Part shown: piece after piece, positions 24,279 through 33,922 of the stretch | How the letters are laid out: every line of letters begins with the position of its first letter | How positions within the stretch are numbered: position 1 is the stretch's first letter | Origin: an uncultured Bacteroidota bacterium | GTDB taxonomy: Bacteria; Bacteroidota; Bacteroidia; Flavobacteriales_F; PHOS-HE28 | NCBI GenBank assembly: GCA_902826215.1 | Contig: CADEDY010000010.1 | Location: 49,035 to 113,034, forward strand | DNA length: 64,000 nt | Direction: 5' to 3' | The notes under the pieces: generated by a model | Database searches by the model: none | What the model was told of the DNA's origin: nothing | What the model saw: only the letters and a program-made list of their open reading frames with translations | Position numbers and translations under genes: made by a program

Positions 24279-25955
24279 ATGGCATTCCCCTCAGACCTCG
24301 AGATCGCGCAGAAAGCAACGCTGCTCCCCATCTTCACCATCGCCGAACGCTTGGGCGTGGACCCGGAAGTGGTGGAGCCCTATGGCCGCACCAAGGCCAA
24401 GCTGCCGCTCACGCTGATCGATCAGAAGAAGGTCGCCAAGAGCAAGCTGATCCTCGTTACCGCCGTATCGCCCACACCGGCCGGCGAAGGGAAGACCACC
24501 ACCAGCATCGGCCTCAGCGAAGGGCTGAACAAGTTGGGCAAGAAGACCGTGGTGGTGTTGCGCGAACCCAGCCTCGGGCCGGTGTTCGGCATGAAGGGCG
24601 GCGCGGCCGGTGGCGGCTATGCACAGGTGGTGCCCATGGAGGACATCAACTTGCATTTCACCGGTGATTTCAGCGCGATCGAGAAGGCGAACAACCTCCT
24701 TTCCGCCTTGCTGGATAACAACATCCAGAGCCGCACGCACAACCTCGGCATCGATCCTCGCACCATCAAGTGGAAGCGCGTGATGGACATGAACGACCGC
24801 TCCTTGCGCGACATCACCATCGGCCTCGGCGGCACCGGCAACGGGATCCCACGTCAGGATGGTTTCAACATTACACCAGCGAGTGAGGTCATGGCGATCC
24901 TCTGCCTCGCTACCGATTTCGAGGACCTGAAGAAGCGTCTCGGCGACATCTACATCGGCCAGACCTTCGACCGCGCACCCATCTACGCGCGTGACCTCAA
25001 GGCCCAAGGTGCCATGGCACTCTTGCTGAAGGATGCCATCAAACCCAACCTGGTGCAGACCTTGGAGAACAACCCTGCCATCCTGCACGGTGGTCCCTTC
25101 GCCAACATCGCACAGGGCGTCAACAGCGTGCTCGCCACGCAAATGGGCCTAAGCCTTGGCGACTACGTGGTCACCGAAGCAGGCTTCGGCGCCGATCTCG
25201 GAGCCGAGAAGTTCTTCGACATCAAGTGCCGCGCAGCAGGCCTGAAGCCGAGCGCTGCGGTCATCGTTGCTACGGTGCGTGCCATGCGCTACCACGGTGG
25301 TGTGGATGTGAAGGAGGTGAACAGCGCCGCGCCGGACAAGCTGAAGGCGGGCCTCGCCAACCTCGGACGTCACATCGAGAACATCGGCAAGTTCGGTGTG
25401 AAGGCCGTGGTGGCCATCAATCACTTTCCGACGGACACCGAAGAGGAGATCGAGATGATCAAGGCCTATTGCAAGAACCTCGGTGTGGAGGCGGTGCTCG
25501 CGCAAGGCTTCGCGAAAGGCGGTGCCGGCATGACGGACTTGGCAGAAGCTGTTCTGCGCGTGGTGGAAAGCAACGCCAGCGACTTCAAGCCCTTGTACGA
25601 TCTCGCCCTGCCCATCAAGGCCAAGATCGAACGCATCGCCAAGGAAGTGTACCGCGCCGATGGTGTGGACTACACCGGCGAAGCCGAGTTGGCCCTGCGC
25701 CGTATCACCAAGCTTGGGCTCGACGGTGTCTCCATCTGCATGGCGAAAACACAGTACAGCTTCAGCGACGACAAGTCACTGCGGGCTGCACCAACGGGCT
25801 TCCGCATCATCGTGCGCGACATCGAGATCGCTGCCGGCGCAGGCTTCGTGGTGCCAATCTGTGGCGAGATCATGCGCATGCCAGGCCTACCCGCAGTCCC
25901 CGCCGCCGAAGGCATGGACATCGATGCGAACGGCGTGATCAGTGGGTTGAGTTGA
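24279..25955 (+). CDS. fhs: Formate-tetrahydrofolate ligase
   Basis: 558 residues, the usual length. The enzyme makes 10-formyl-THF from formate, THF and ATP. The ATP-binding loop TPAGEGKTT (66-74) and the family signatures [26 protein letters not shown] (in part), [17 protein letters not shown] and KTQYSFSDD are all present. The ATG at 24279 ([10 protein letters not shown]) is the natural start; the longer frame runs through the upstream octamer tract. It is a stand-alone gene between aroA and a small exported protein, feeding one-carbon units into purine and fMet synthesis. Confidence 0.97.
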   Translation: MAFPSDLEIAQKATLLPIFTIAERLGVDPEVVEPYGRTKAKLPLTLIDQKKVAKSKLILVTAVSPTPAGEGKTTTSIGLSEGLNKLGKKTVVVLREPSLGPVFGMKGGAAGGGYAQVVPMEDINLHFTGDFSAIEKANNLLSALLDNNIQSRTHNLGIDPRTIKWKRVMDMNDRSLRDITIGLGGTGNGIPRQDGFNITPASEVMAILCLATDFEDLKKRLGDIYIGQTFDRAPIYARDLKAQGAMALLLKDAIKPNLVQTLENNPAILHGGPFANIAQGVNSVLATQMGLSLGDYVVTEAGFGADLGAEKFFDIKCRAAGLKPSAAVIVATVRAMRYHGGVDVKEVNSAAPDKLKAGLANLGRHIENIGKFGVKAVVAINHFPTDTEEEIEMIKAYCKNLGVEAVLAQGFAKGGAGMTDLAEAVLRVVESNASDFKPLYDLALPIKAKIERIAKEVYRADGVDYTGEAELALRRITKLGLDGVSICMAKTQYSFSDDKSLRAAPTGFRIIVRDIEIAAGAGFVVPICGEIMRMPGLPAVPAAEGMDIDANGVISGLS

Positions 25956-26097
25956 GTGTTATGTAGTTCGTTCAGGCGTCTGCTCTGTACCGTCGTCGGG
26001 GTCGAATGGTGCATGACGAATGTTATGGATCCATCGGAGTGGCGTTGTTACCTTCACAGAACACCCGCATTGTGAAGTTGAACGAATACCTATCGTC

Positions 26098-26517
26098 ATG
26101 ATCCTCCACATCGCATTCGCCTTCGCTGGTCTGTTCGCAGGCACAGCGCCGAGCCATACGGTCGTTGCCCCATCGGTCATCGCCCCGGCATCCACCTTCA
26201 TGGGTGGTCCTCCCTCCATCCGCATCGCGGGCAAGGCTGGCGGCGACATCACCCATGCCGAATGGGGCACGGTGGAGAAGGTGGAATTGGTCGGTTGCGT
26301 ACCCACCGCGCAGGTCGTCGAGCTCACCATCTGCATCAAGGATTGTACGGGCAAGAATGCCGGCCTTTCCACCAAGGGCGATCTCCTTACCAGTGCCATG
26401 CTCTCCATGGTCGCCAACCTTCCGCCGGGCACACCCTTCACCATCACCGCCAAGGTCATCGATGCCAACAAGAAGGAATGGCCTGTCCAGCCTGCACAAT
26501 TCGTGTGGAAGGGCTAG
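26098..26517 (+). CDS. Small exported protein, possibly related to the GldM C-terminal domain
   Basis: 139 residues from the ATG at 26098: signal peptide (MILHIAFAFAGLFAGTAPSH), a Pro/Ala-rich linker, then a beta-sandwich-like domain (about 40-139) with two Cys (VGCVPT, CIKDC). The ending KGDLLTSAMLSMVANLPPG followed by a PFTITAKV strand resembles the last domain of GldM, where GN-S...G...I...I patterns recur. The resemblance is by eye only. Its stop overlaps the convergent membrane-protein gene by 4 bp. Confidence 0.55.
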   Translation: MILHIAFAFAGLFAGTAPSHTVVAPSVIAPASTFMGGPPSIRIAGKAGGDITHAEWGTVEKVELVGCVPTAQVVELTICIKDCTGKNAGLSTKGDLLTSAMLSMVANLPPGTPFTITAKVIDANKKEWPVQPAQFVWKG

Positions 26518-27920
26518 TCCACCTTCTTCGCCACTTCCGGACCTGTGACGTTGCGGTGTGCGGTCAACGTCCACGCGAGCATCGCCACCATCCAAGGAAG
26601 TAGCCACGCTGTTCGCGCCATGAAACGGCTGTCCACGGTGCTGAGCGTGGCACATACCCACGCACCCGCCAGCATCGTCACGAGCCCGACGGTCAGCGGC
26701 ACGTAGCACCGGTGCCGGTAGCCGGGGTGGATCATCAGCACCAGTGTTGCCAGCAGCGAAAGGCCCATGATCACTTGATACACCGGATCGATGCGTGCCA
26801 AGCCGAGCTTTCCTTCGCCCGTATTCTGTGCGCTTCGTAGGAAGGCATCCAGTTGGCCTGGGAGGAATTCGTGCAACGAGATGTACGGGGCGCTGTAGTC
26901 CTGCCGATAGAAGGTCCCTTCCAACTCATCGGCCACACGCCACAATTGCAGCAGGTCCCACGTGCTGCGCAAACTCCCCGCGATGTGCAGCCCGATGTAA
27001 CGCGGCTCGCCCAAGGTGCTGTTGATGATCGCTTGGTACTCGTCCTTCACCGCCTTCGGACCGCCCTGCCAACGCAGCGGACTGCGATCGCCCCACATGA
27101 AGGCTTTGTTGGTCGTTGGGATACTGTCTGCGAATTGACAAATGCCATAGCGTGCATCCGGACAATGCTCCGCGATCCACGTATGCAAGATCCCGGTCTC
27201 GGCCAAGCGGCTCATCAGGAACACATGCGAATAGCGCGATACATATGCTTCGCCGCTCACGGCCTTGTTCGCCAGCATCAAACCCGGCCACGCTGCGATC
27301 AGTATCGCTGCTGCAGCGATGGTTCGGCGGAACGGCGTCGGCTCCTTGGCCATCTTTCGTGCGATCACCACTGCGCCGAGCACCAACGGGAGGATCAGCA
27401 AATTGCTCAGGTGTACCCAGCACGCGATCACCATCAGGGCAGCCCAGGCGATGCGTTCATACCTGCGTGCCGGTGCGAGCAGAAAGAGCAGCCCGGCCAA
27501 CACACCGATGACGCTGAAGATGTCGGCCACCAATTGTCCCGCGTACCAGCCCAGGCCGGTCAATGGAGCGAGGATCGTGATCGTCAAAAGAAAGGTCCAT
27601 GCGCGGCCATCACCGAAGACGCGCCAACACCGCCAAAGCAAGGTGCTGCATAACAGGGCTTGCGCAGCGACCACACCCCAGAGCGTTGTGCCATTGAAGC
27701 TCGTGAACTGTACGAAGAGACCGTACCAATAGGGCCGATCATCCGGAACATAGCCCGTGAATGCCGAGCGCAGATAGGTGCCGGTATCGGAATACACGAG
27801 CGGGAAACCGTTGAACAGGCATACGCTCAGGACCGCCAGCGCGCCCACTGCAACAACAACAAAATGCCCAAGCCAAGTGCGCGGTTCCTTCACGCAAGCA
27901 AAGTAAGCTGTCCTGTTCAA
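26514..27920 (-). CDS. Polytopic membrane protein, possible GT-C-type glycosyltransferase
   Basis: About 468 residues with roughly 10-11 hydrophobic helices separated by short loops, plus a periplasmic region of about 120 residues (about 235-370). An acidic residue pair after the first helix (NGFPLVYSDTGTYLRSAF) is reminiscent of GT-C glycosyltransferases, which use dolichyl/undecaprenyl-linked sugars. No firm family assignment is possible. The start is uncertain: the open frame begins with TTG, but a GTG nine codons later (27893) is preceded by TTACTTTG with a 5-nt gap, the spacing seen at other predicted leaderless starts. It is convergent with, and overlaps by 4 bp, the gene before it. Confidence 0.65.
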   Translation of the reverse strand: MNRTAYFACVKEPRTWLGHFVVVAVGALAVLSVCLFNGFPLVYSDTGTYLRSAFTGYVPDDRPYWYGLFVQFTSFNGTTLWGVVAAQALLCSTLLWRCWRVFGDGRAWTFLLTITILAPLTGLGWYAGQLVADIFSVIGVLAGLLFLLAPARRYERIAWAALMVIACWVHLSNLLILPLVLGAVVIARKMAKEPTPFRRTIAAAAILIAAWPGLMLANKAVSGEAYVSRYSHVFLMSRLAETGILHTWIAEHCPDARYGICQFADSIPTTNKAFMWGDRSPLRWQGGPKAVKDEYQAIINSTLGEPRYIGLHIAGSLRSTWDLLQLWRVADELEGTFYRQDYSAPYISLHEFLPGQLDAFLRSAQNTGEGKLGLARIDPVYQVIMGLSLLATLVLMIHPGYRHRCYVPLTVGLVTMLAGAWVCATLSTVDSRFMARTAWLLPWMVAMLAWTLTAHRNVTGPEVAKKVD

Positions 27921-27943
27921 GGTGGATCACGCCCTAAACCTCC

Positions 27944-30900
27944 TCACTCTTGAACCGTCAACCCGGTCCTGAGTTGGGTAACCACCGCCAACAATGCCTC
28001 ATTCGGCACCCGTCCTTCCGCATCCGCGCTATACATCGGCTTCAGGCGGGTTACGAAGTACATGTGCAATTCGCCCTTGCCTTTCACCTTGATCGGGCCG
28101 CGTGGCAACACGTCGACGTAATCCATCACGTGCGCATAGGTCACTCCGCTGATGTTCAACTTTCCGGCTTCGCCGTGGCTCTCCATGCGACTGGCCAGGT
28201 TCACGGTATCGCCCCAGATGTCATAGGCGAACTTCTTCTCACCCACGACACCGGCAACCACTGGACCCGTGTGAATGCCGATGCGGATGGGCCAAACTGT
28301 CACACCCTTCTTTGCGCGTTCCGCATTGCTGCGCTCCACCGCTTGCAGCATGCCCAGGCCCATCAACAGGGCATTCAACGCATGCGCCGGTGTGGCTTGG
28401 GGGATGCCGCTCGCACACATGTATGCATCGCCGATGGTCTTGATCTTCTCGATCCCGTTCTGGTCACACAGCTGATCGAACAACCGGAAGTAGTGATCCA
28501 GTTCGCTCACCAGCGTATCGCTGTCCATCAAACTACTGAAGCCCGTGAAGCCTTTGAAATCACTGAAGAGCACCGTGCAACTTTCATAACGATGTGCTTC
28601 GGCGGTGCCGTTACGTTTCAGTTCTTCGGCGGTGGATGCAGGAAGGATGTTGCGCAACAACGCGTCGCTGCGTTCCTTCTCGTTGGCGAGTTCACTGGTG
28701 CGCACCTGCACCATTCCCTCCAACCGCTCGCGCTCCTTGCGCAGGTTGCGTTCGCGCATGCGCACGAAGCCGAAGAAACCGAGCAGGACGACAGCACCAC
28801 CGCCAACGCGGAACCAAGTGGTCGCCCAGAACGGAGCAGCCACCGTGAACGTGAAGTTCTCCGGATGTTGCGTCCACACTCCGCTTGCATTGCGAGCCAA
28901 CACGCGGAAGGTGTAGTCGCCCGGCGGAATGTTGCTGTATACCACACGGTCGGTGCTCGTGATCGGCGACCAATCCGGATCATAGCCTTCGAGGTAGTAC
29001 CGGTAACGCACCCTTTCCGGATACGCCAAGCTGATCCCGGTGAACGAGAAGGTGAGGTGGTTCTTGTTGTGCGGAAGGATCAGGTTCATTGGCAGCCCGG
29101 CTTGCCCCAAGCTGTCGCACCAAGGCTTCCAATCGGGCTTCTCGTAGAACAAGCGCAGGTCGGTGAAGTGGATCATCGGTTCGCGTGGATCGCGGAGCAC
29201 TTCTCGGGCATCGTAGCGGGTGGCACCACGCAAGGTGCCGAACCACAAGGTGCTGTCGCTGTCCAACATACTTGCGTTGCGGAAGGTCTCGATGCCGATG
29301 AATCCATCCTCCGTGCCGAAGTGCTTCACGGAGAGCACACGTTCTTGCAGCACATCCAGTTCCAACAGATCGATGCCGCGTCGCGATCCGATCCATACAT
29401 TCTCGTAGGCGTCGAGAAGCACTTGTTCAATGGCGGTCGAACTCAGCCCCCTGCCTGTGCCCAAACTGTCCAGGTCGTTGCCGTTCAGCCGATACAGCCC
29501 GTGCTCTTTGCTGCCGATCCAAAGGTTGCCTTGGCTGTCGCGCTCCAAGGTGGTGAGCATGCGGCCTTGCAACACGGGCACGGGGAGGAGCTGCATCTGC
29601 TTGCTCACCGTTAAGGTCCGATACAAGCCGTTCGCCGTGGTGGCCCACAACGTATCTCCTGCGATCTCCAGGTCACTGATCGCGACCTGCGGACCATCCA
29701 CGAATGTGTAGTGTCCATCACCCTTGTTGCAGAACAGGCCTTTGTCCGTTCCAGCCCAGTTCCGTCCGCGTTCATCCAATTGGATCGCATTGATCCGCTC
29801 CGGTTCGATGTTCCCGACCGGTACATGCTGGAAGCGGCCATTCACCAAACGAAAGAGCCCCTGTGTCGCAGTGCCTGCCTGGAGGTAGCCTTCCTTGTCC
29901 TCGGAAAGGCTCAGCACGTACGGGTCCATCAACCCTTCGGCCGCGCCGTAGTTGCGCAAGCCATCGGGCAGCCAACAAGCCACGCCACCGCTCGCCGTTG
30001 CCAACCACAGCAGTCCATCCGGCGTGCGGTGGATGGCGCTCACGATGCGCGACTTCAATCCATCCCGTTCGGTGAAGTGCAGGAAGGCATCGCTCGTGAA
30101 CTTGGTGATGCCGCCGAATCCGGTGCCTGCCCAAATGGCGCCGGAGCGATCCTGCAAAACCTGCCGCACCAGCGAATGACCAAGGCCGTTCGCCTCGGCG
30201 ATCAGTTTGATCTGGGGCTGGCCATTGTGCTTGTCCAGATGGACAAGACCGCTTGGTGTTCCCAGCCAGATGTCCCCGTTCTGAGCGCGCAGCAGGTCCA
30301 GTATGCGAAGGTCGGGGAGGGCCAGTGGGAAGAAGCCCATGAAGCGCGCGTTCAATGGAACGGGACCGAGGGCGGACGTGAGTTCTACATACCCTTTGTT
30401 GGTGCCGACAAGCAGACCCAAGGTGTCGGCGTGCAGGGCAAGCACACGCAGCGACGGTAACGTCTTGTTCGCTGGGGAAACACGCCAGCGCTGGCCTTCA
30501 AGCACCGCCATGCCACTATCCGTACCGGCGATGAGGTTCCCGGCAAGGTCCACCAGCAAAGCATTCACGGCGTTGGTCGGCAGGCCATCGGAGGTGGTCC
30601 AAAGGCGGGTCTTGTCGCCGCTTCGCTGAAGGATGCCGAGTCCGGGCATCGCAGCCCAGAGATCGTCCTTCGCATCTTCCACCAAAGCCTGTACAGGTGT
30701 AGGCGGGTACGCTTCTTCCAATGGAAAGAGGGTGAGCTTGCCTTCGCTCCAGCGCGCCATGGAGCCATCGCGACAGCCCATCCAGACATGTCCATCGTTC
30801 GCAGCGTGCAGGGCGGTCACTTCATCGGTCGTCAACCCTTGGGCCTGGCCGTAGGTGTCGAAGCGCAGCCCTTCCGAGCGCGCTGCCCCGCCATCCGTGG

Positions 30901-31060
30901 CGATCCACAAGAAGCCATCGCGATCCTCGCACAACGCATTCACCGAGGCGCTGGGCAGGCCTTGTTCAAGCGAAAAGGTGCGTAGGTCGTATTGCTGTGC
31001 GGCTAAAGGGCCTGCAACAAGCACAAAGCTCAGGAGGGTCGCACCAGCGGGAGAGCGCAT
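27944..31060 (-). CDS. Two-component-type propeller receptor fused to a class III adenylate cyclase
   Basis: 1038 residues: signal peptide (MRSPAGATLLSFVLVAGPLAAQ), a long extracytoplasmic beta-propeller region (about 22-680) of Reg_prop repeats (DRDGFLWIATDGG, DRSGAIWAGTGFGG, DSQGNLWIGSKEHG), a Y_Y_Y domain (about 690-765), one membrane helix (about 770-790), a short coiled coil and a cyclase catalytic domain (about 823-1005). The cyclase has both metal Asp residues (FSDFKGF, KTIGDAYM), a Lys and an Asp at the purine-specificity positions (EKIKTIG, AYDIWGD) and the Asn/Arg of NLASRME, so it should make cAMP. Normally such propellers drive histidine kinases. Transcribed divergently from a small DNA-binding-like gene. 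Confidence 0.9.
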   Translation of the reverse strand: MRSPAGATLLSFVLVAGPLAAQQYDLRTFSLEQGLPSASVNALCEDRDGFLWIATDGGAARSEGLRFDTYGQAQGLTTDEVTALHAANDGHVWMGCRDGSMARWSEGKLTLFPLEEAYPPTPVQALVEDAKDDLWAAMPGLGILQRSGDKTRLWTTSDGLPTNAVNALLVDLAGNLIAGTDSGMAVLEGQRWRVSPANKTLPSLRVLALHADTLGLLVGTNKGYVELTSALGPVPLNARFMGFFPLALPDLRILDLLRAQNGDIWLGTPSGLVHLDKHNGQPQIKLIAEANGLGHSLVRQVLQDRSGAIWAGTGFGGITKFTSDAFLHFTERDGLKSRIVSAIHRTPDGLLWLATASGGVACWLPDGLRNYGAAEGLMDPYVLSLSEDKEGYLQAGTATQGLFRLVNGRFQHVPVGNIEPERINAIQLDERGRNWAGTDKGLFCNKGDGHYTFVDGPQVAISDLEIAGDTLWATTANGLYRTLTVSKQMQLLPVPVLQGRMLTTLERDSQGNLWIGSKEHGLYRLNGNDLDSLGTGRGLSSTAIEQVLLDAYENVWIGSRRGIDLLELDVLQERVLSVKHFGTEDGFIGIETFRNASMLDSDSTLWFGTLRGATRYDAREVLRDPREPMIHFTDLRLFYEKPDWKPWCDSLGQAGLPMNLILPHNKNHLTFSFTGISLAYPERVRYRYYLEGYDPDWSPITSTDRVVYSNIPPGDYTFRVLARNASGVWTQHPENFTFTVAAPFWATTWFRVGGGAVVLLGFFGFVRMRERNLRKERERLEGMVQVRTSELANEKERSDALLRNILPASTAEELKRNGTAEAHRYESCTVLFSDFKGFTGFSSLMDSDTLVSELDHYFRLFDQLCDQNGIEKIKTIGDAYMCASGIPQATPAHALNALLMGLGMLQAVERSNAERAKKGVTVWPIRIGIHTGPVVAGVVGEKKFAYDIWGDTVNLASRMESHGEAGKLNISGVTYAHVMDYVDVLPRGPIKVKGKGELHMYFVTRLKPMYSADAEGRVPNEALLAVVTQLRTGLTVQE

Positions 31061-31065
31061 GGTTG

Positions 31066-31073
31066 GAAAGATA
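31066..31073 (-). promoter_or_regulatory. -7 box five bases before the propeller-cyclase gene (TATCTTTC)
   Basis: One mismatch to TAnnTTTG, 5-nt gap to the ATG at 31060; predicts a leaderless message and supports this start over the upstream one. Confidence 0.45.
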
Positions 31074-31106
31074 GCGCCGCACTCCCAACACCGTGCCGAT
31101 CGGCAC

Positions 31107-31137
31107 TTGGATTTCGGTCGGCTCGGGGTTAACTTCA
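31107..31137 (+). promoter_or_regulatory. Possible promoter of the 84-aa gene (TTG, 20 bp, TAACTTCA)
   Basis: TTG at 31107-31109 and TAACTTCA at 31130-31137 are 20 bp apart, inside the range known for Bacteroidota promoters (TTG-N17-23-TAnnTTTG). Transcription would begin about 22 bases before the ATG at 31165. Confidence 0.4.
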
Positions 31138-31164
31138 AACCGCACTAACCAAACCAGTCCCATC

Positions 31165-31419
31165 ATGAACATCACCTTCAATGAGCTGCGGAAGATCAAG
31201 GATACCTTGCCCGATGGGAGTATCCACCGCATCGCGAAAGAACTGGACCTGAACGTGGAAACCGTTTGGAATTACTTCGGTGGTTACGGGCATCCCGACG
31301 GTGCACCCATGGGCGTGCATCTGGAAGCCGGCCCCGATGGTGGCGTGGTGGCGTTGGACGATACACGTATCCTGGAGCTGGCCAACCAGATCATGCAGGA
31401 GCAACACGTCAGCGCCTAG
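31165..31419 (+). CDS. Small putative DNA-binding protein (84 aa)
   Basis: 84 residues. The N-terminal half (NELRKIKDTLPDGSIHRIAKELDLNVETVWNYFGG) reads like a helix-turn-helix: helix, turn, recognition-like helix ending in an aromatic. The C-terminal half is a Gly-rich hairpin (GPDGGVVALDD) and a helix (ILELANQIMQEQ). Small conserved Bacteroidota proteins with this layout exist but their role is unknown. It is transcribed divergently from the propeller-cyclase gene and could act on that region, which is a guess from position only. Confidence 0.65.
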   Translation: MNITFNELRKIKDTLPDGSIHRIAKELDLNVETVWNYFGGYGHPDGAPMGVHLEAGPDGGVVALDDTRILELANQIMQEQHVSA

Positions 31420-31610
31420 CCGACCACCTTTTCGTTCTGATCCACGTTGCTGCTCAGCAACGGAAGTGAGCGGTTCACAAGGTGGGCCGCTTTCTTTTTG
31501 GTGAGCTGCCTGAGGAGATCCAATCGATCCATCATCGGAATTGATCGTATGGTTTGAAGCCGTATTTTTCTGCTGTCTCTAACGAACTCAGCTTCATAAT
31601 TCGATCGTTC

Positions 31611-32369
31611 ATGGGAAAAGGTTGTTCCACCATCATGTTCCTCTTTCTTGCGATCAACTCCTTCGGCCAGTCCGATAGGCCCGCCAAATTGAAAGGGTAT
31701 GCCCTGCGGTTGACCGTGGCTCCGGACCGTACGTATCGCACCATGACGCAGGATACCGAGCGCATGACCGACGCCCAGTGGGAGGCATTGGCACCGCAAT
31801 GGGATTCGCTCCATTCAGCGGCGACGCGGTATTCGGCGGGGATAGGTGTCAGCCGTGCCTTCTCACGAAAGTTGTACGCCACGTTGGACGTGCTTTATTC
31901 CCGGCGGGCGTACCACTCTCTACCAGTACTGGTGTTATACGGTTCCGAGGAAACGATGGCCGCCATGACCAGGCGATTCGCATATCTGGATGTGCCATTG
32001 AGGCTCGACTACGGCCTCAACCACGGCAAGGTCCAGCTGCTGGTGGGCTTCGGCTTCACATTCAACTTCGCCTTGGGAAGCTCCTTTTTCGTGGAACCGT
32101 CTGATGCCTCATCCTTTGCGGCGCAGCGCTATTCCGCCATCTACCGGAGAAGAGCGGTGAACTATTCACCCACCGTATCTGTGGGTGCCGCATACAGCAT
32201 CAACAACAAGCAGAGGATCATCGTTCAACCCACCTACAGCACGATGCTCTTGCCCGAACGGTACGCTACGAAATTGATAGATCCATCTGGCACCGTTTCC
32301 GGAGGCTTCGAGACCGAGCATCTGTGGAAGGCTGGCATCAACATCACATACGTGCATACCATCTTTTGA
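31611..32369 (+). CDS. Outer-membrane beta-barrel-like protein (porin family)
   Basis: 252 residues from the ATG at 31611. A signal peptide (MGKGCSTIMFLFLAINSFGQS, cut after FGQ) precedes a barrel-like sequence: alternating strands with aromatic ends (LYATLDVLYSRRAYHS, LLVGFGFTFNFALGSSFFVE, SPTVSVGAAYSIN) and a terminal strand KAGINITYVHTIF ending in Phe, the usual barrel-assembly signal. It resembles PorT-like Bacteroidota proteins, but no specific function can be named. The gene stands alone between the DNA-binding-like gene and the convergent OmpA gene. Confidence 0.7.
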   Translation: MGKGCSTIMFLFLAINSFGQSDRPAKLKGYALRLTVAPDRTYRTMTQDTERMTDAQWEALAPQWDSLHSAATRYSAGIGVSRAFSRKLYATLDVLYSRRAYHSLPVLVLYGSEETMAAMTRRFAYLDVPLRLDYGLNHGKVQLLVGFGFTFNFALGSSFFVEPSDASSFAAQRYSAIYRRRAVNYSPTVSVGAAYSINNKQRIIVQPTYSTMLLPERYATKLIDPSGTVSGGFETEHLWKAGINITYVHTIF

Positions 32370-32449
32370 TGGTCGGTGCGCTGAAGCGGCGCATGCGTTT
32401 GAAGATCGAGGACTTGAACGATCGCAGTACTCACAAGTTGCCGACCCTT

Positions 32450-33637
32450 TTACCGCTCCACCACCCTGAACTCAACTCTTCTGTTCTCCGCACGGTTCTC
32501 TTCGGTGGTGTTCGGCTTCAGTGGTTTGCTTTCGCCGTAGCCTTTCCAGGTGAGGCGTTCCTTCTCCACCTTCTTCTTCACGAGGTAGTCCACCACGGCC
32601 TTGGCGCGGTCGTCGCTCAGCTTCAGGTTGTAGGTGTCGCTGCCTTGGTCGTCGGTATGCCCTTCGATCTCTGCGCGGAGGAAGGGGTAGTCGGTCATCA
32701 CATCCACGAGCTTGTCCAGTTCCTTCTCATAGCCGGGCAGCAGGGTGGCCTTGTCGAAGTCGAACTGCACATTGTCCAGACGCACGCGGGTTCCCACTGC
32801 GGGCTCCACCTCGTGGATGTCGACGGTGGCGGTGCTTGCGTGGTCGGGTACCACTTTCTTCGGCGGGGGTGGCACGCTTTCCTTGGGCTGCGGCGTCAGG
32901 TTGGTTCCGGGAGGGGCGATGCGCACGTTCACATCGTCGATGAAGTAGTAGGCACCGCGTTCGCCGTCGGGTTGGCGCTCATGTTCGGTGACCTCATCGC
33001 CGTAGAAGTTGCCGATGAGCAGGTAGCGCTCTTCGCCGGTGGCATCGAATACGCCGCTCACCTTGTGCCAGCCGCCTTTCACCAGCTTTTCCTCGTTCAC
33101 CACGGGTGTGATGTACAAGGGCAGGCAATCGCGCGTGGCGATGGGCGCCGCTTGAAAAGCGATGCCGATGTTGTTGCTGGCCTCGTTGGATCGCGCGGCG
33201 CGTAGCACCCAGCATTCCGCGATGTAGCGTTTGCCAGCTTCCAGCGGAACGGGCAGTTCGCTCTGCACATACTCGTGCCAGTAGGTGGGTGTGTTGCCCT
33301 TGCCGTAGGTCTTGATGCCGGTCATGGCGCTGCCCGAATGCGTGCTCTGCTTGCCGCCGCTGTGCTTCGATGGATGCGCCCAACAGGCCGGGTCGTTGTT
33401 GGTGCTGAAGTGATCCGGCGTGGTCTGCGTGGGGCTACTCCAACCGGTCATGTTCGCGTTGAACTTGGCGGGATCCTGTGTCCAGCTGCAATAGGTGCGA
33501 ATGCTTTCCTCGAAGCCGGGGTTGGCCACCACATTCGGCATGGTGTCGCTCTGCAACGTGCGCTGGAGGATGTTCTGCGCAGATAGCAACGGAGCGCTGC
33601 CAAGCGCCACGCTGACGATGAAGATGGAACGGTACAT
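32450..33637 (-). CDS. OmpA-family outer-membrane lipoprotein-like anchor
   Basis: 395 residues: signal peptide (MYRSIFIVSVALGSAPLLSAQ), an N-terminal carbohydrate-binding-like jelly-roll domain (about 33-230; VVANPGFEESIRTYCSW, VPLEAGKRYIAECWV, YYFIDDVNVRIA), a Pro/Lys linker, and a C-terminal OmpA domain (about 285-395; VQFDFDKATLLP, IEGHTDDQGSDTYN, LKLSDDRAKAVVDYL, RRVEFRV) that binds peptidoglycan. It probably tethers the outer membrane to the cell wall while displaying the N-terminal domain. TAGCTTTG, a perfect -7 box, ends four bases before the ATG. Confidence 0.9.
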   Translation of the reverse strand: MYRSIFIVSVALGSAPLLSAQNILQRTLQSDTMPNVVANPGFEESIRTYCSWTQDPAKFNANMTGWSSPTQTTPDHFSTNNDPACWAHPSKHSGGKQSTHSGSAMTGIKTYGKGNTPTYWHEYVQSELPVPLEAGKRYIAECWVLRAARSNEASNNIGIAFQAAPIATRDCLPLYITPVVNEEKLVKGGWHKVSGVFDATGEERYLLIGNFYGDEVTEHERQPDGERGAYYFIDDVNVRIAPPGTNLTPQPKESVPPPPKKVVPDHASTATVDIHEVEPAVGTRVRLDNVQFDFDKATLLPGYEKELDKLVDVMTDYPFLRAEIEGHTDDQGSDTYNLKLSDDRAKAVVDYLVKKKVEKERLTWKGYGESKPLKPNTTEENRAENRRVEFRVVER

Positions 33638-33641
33638 GGAA

Positions 33642-33649
33642 CAAAGCTA
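33642..33649 (-). promoter_or_regulatory. -7 box four bases before the OmpA gene (TAGCTTTG)
   Basis: Perfect TAnnTTTG with a 4-nt gap to the ATG; no SD-like sequence can fit between them. The next in-frame Met lies after the signal peptide, so the ATG at 33637 is firm. Confidence 0.5.
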
Positions 33650-33723
33650 CCCGCAAGGGGAGGGGACATCGGCCATGGAAGGCGATGAGTTTGAACGGCA
33701 GGCTGTGGAACGTGGGGAATGCG

Positions 33724-33811
33724 TCCACAGATGAAGAGGATGAACTGCCTAACGGCAGTTGTGTGCAGAAGTGAGGCCGCCGTTAGGCAGTTCATCCTCT
33801 TCATCTGTGGA
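33724..33811. repeat. Perfect 33-bp inverted repeat in a divergent promoter region
   Basis: The bases at 33724-33756 and 33779-33811 are exact reverse complements over 33 bp, separated by 22 bp. A smaller palindrome, AACTGCC-TAAC-GGCAGTT, lies at the inner edge of the left arm. It lies between two divergent genes (OmpA and MATE), so it is not a conventional shared terminator. Read as RNA it would form a very stable hairpin. Confidence 0.9.
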
Positions 33812-33922
33812 TGAGTTCAGTTCGGATCTTCGGTGGATGCGCAGCGTTGACTTCCCTTCGCCAACTTGCGGCCCGAACAACGGCGGTGCGAACAATTGCG
33901 TCATCTGCTCTCGTTGGTAACC

